DNA from: Oricola indica
Lineage (GTDB): Bacteria; Pseudomonadota; Alphaproteobacteria; Rhizobiales; Rhizobiaceae
Assembly (NCBI RefSeq): GCF_019966595.1
Contig: NZ_JAINFJ010000001.1
Location: forward strand, 186,001-250,000
Reading direction: 5' to 3'
Length of the DNA: 64,000 nucleotides
Below the pieces are notes generated by a model that saw only the letters and a program-made list of their open reading frames with translations, was not told the origin of the DNA and made no database searches. The translations under genes and the position numbers were made by a program. Below, one piece after another: positions 63,315 to 64,000 of this stretch; position 1 is the stretch's first letter, and every line of letters starts with the position of its first letter.

Positions 63315-64000
63315 CTAGAAAAAAGCCTGCAAACCCGTCTGGGCACGGCCGAGGATAAGGGCATGAACGTCATGCGCGCCCTCATAGGTGTTGACCGTCT
63401 CGAGGTTGGCCATGTGGCGAAACACCTGGAATTCCTCGGAAATGCCGTTGCCGCCATGCATGTCGCGGGCATGACGCGCGATATCCAGCGCCTTGCCGCA
63501 ATTGTTGCGCTTGATGAGCGAAATCATCTCTGGCGCGGCCCTCGCCTCCTCCATCAGGCGTCCGACGCGGAGCGCCGCCTGCAGGCCGAGTGAGATTTCC
63601 GTCTGCATGTCGGCGAGCTTCTTCTGGAACAATTGCGTCTGCGCCAGCGGCTTGCCGAACTGCTTGCGGTCGAGACCATATTGGCGCGCCGCATGCCAGC
63701 AGAACTCGGCAGCGCCCATCGCCCCCCAGGCGATGCCGTAACGCGCCCGGTTGAGACATCCGAACGGGCCTTTGAGCCCCTCGACATTCGGCAGGAGTGC
63801 ATCTTCGCCGACCTCGACCCCCTCCATCACGACCTCGCCGGTCACGGATGCCCGCAGGCTCAGCTTGCCCGCGATCTTAGGCGCAGAAAGCCCCTTCATG
63901 CCCTTCTCCAGCACGAAGCCGCGAATCTTGCCGCCATGTGCCTCCGACTTCGCCCAGACGACGAACACGTCGGCGATCGGGCTGTTCGAGATCCACATCT
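63315..64000 (-). CDS. gcdH: Glutaryl-CoA dehydrogenase, 5' end outside the window
   Basis: The last ~228 residues of an acyl-CoA dehydrogenase. [18 protein letters not shown] and [26 protein letters not shown] are near-diagnostic for GcdH, and the catalytic Glu lies in [17 protein letters not shown]. It oxidatively decarboxylates glutaryl-CoA to crotonyl-CoA in lysine/tryptophan and dicarboxylate degradation. The frame stays open past base 64000. Confidence 0.93.
   Translation of the reverse strand, partial: MWISNSPIADVFVVWAKSEAHGGKIRGFVLEKGMKGLSAPKIAGKLSLRASVTGEVVMEGVEVGEDALLPNVEGLKGPFGCLNRARYGIAWGAMGAAEFCWHAARQYGLDRKQFGKPLAQTQLFQKKLADMQTEISLGLQAALRVGRLMEEARAAPEMISLIKRNNCGKALDIARHARDMHGGNGISEEFQVFRHMANLETVNTYEGAHDVHALILGRAQTGLQAFF

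Overview
This 64-kb window is GC-rich and densely coding. It comes from the chromosome, or a large replicon, of an alphaproteobacterium. The C4-pathway 5-aminolevulinate synthase, the Paracoccus-type sox gene order, and the abundance of ABC uptake systems and sugar/amide catabolic operons suggest Hyphomicrobiales or a related order. No rRNA, tRNA, CRISPR array, insertion sequence or phage gene was seen.

Layout. (1) 1-4586, minus: aldehyde dehydrogenase plus a branched-chain-type ABC importer (binding protein, LivH, LivM), opposite an AraC regulator and a MetE-like methyltransferase (4781-6908). (2) 6996-8766, minus: a diguanylate cyclase and a 3-oxoadipate enol-lactonase. (3) 8865-27794: a sulfur-oxidation island. 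Its left part is an ArsR-type persulfide sensor divergent from pmpA-pmpB, a Blh-like persulfide hydrolase, a DUF442 sulfurtransferase and a SulP anion transporter. Its centre is soxVWXYZABCDEF on the minus strand, with soxS, soxR and soxT on the plus strand and then soxH and a second soxT. (4) hemA. (5) 29180-39159, minus: a ten-gene glycoside/sugar operon (binding protein, two permeases, UgpC-type ATPase, an orphan beta-mannosidase-like domain, lyxose isomerase, TIM-barrel epimerase, Gfo/Idh dehydrogenase, aldo-keto reductase, GH43 xylosidase) opposite a LacI regulator. (6) 40543-48558: an importer and catabolic cluster for an unidentified amide or N-heterocycle (NMT1-type ABC importer, amidohydrolase, FAD oxidase, two NAD(P)H:quinone reductases; RidA and creatininase-family genes divergent). 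(7) copA-cueR copper efflux. (8) a Tat-exported serine hydrolase, an AraC regulator and an MFS transporter. (9) urtABCDE urea importer behind a sigma-54 promoter. (10) a DUF2783 protein, a fused 2-oxoacid dehydrogenase E1 and a partial glutaryl-CoA dehydrogenase.

How it works together. The sox island encodes uptake (two SoxT, PmpAB), periplasmic oxidation of thiosulfate/sulfide on the SoxYZ carrier (SoxXA, SoxB, SoxCD, SoxEF), thiol reductant supply (SoxV, SoxW, SoxS), persulfide handling (Blh-like, DUF442) and probable sulfate/sulfite export (SulP). Two ArsR regulators carry cysteines at the positions used by SqrR/BigR persulfide sensors.

Regulatory signals that can be read directly include a CueR operator with a 19-bp spacer, a -24/-12 promoter before urtA, two AraC-type direct repeats with 21-bp period, two LacI-type palindromes, and AT-rich inverted repeats with 8-bp spacers beside sulfur genes. 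Three of the four operons encoding a substrate-binding protein have a perfect GC-rich hairpin right after that gene, and two more hairpins flank soxA.

The most novel material is the unidentified catabolic cluster at 40543-48558, the free-standing beta-mannosidase-type domain at 34512-34898, the split Blh module with its own sensor, and the recurring intercistronic hairpins.
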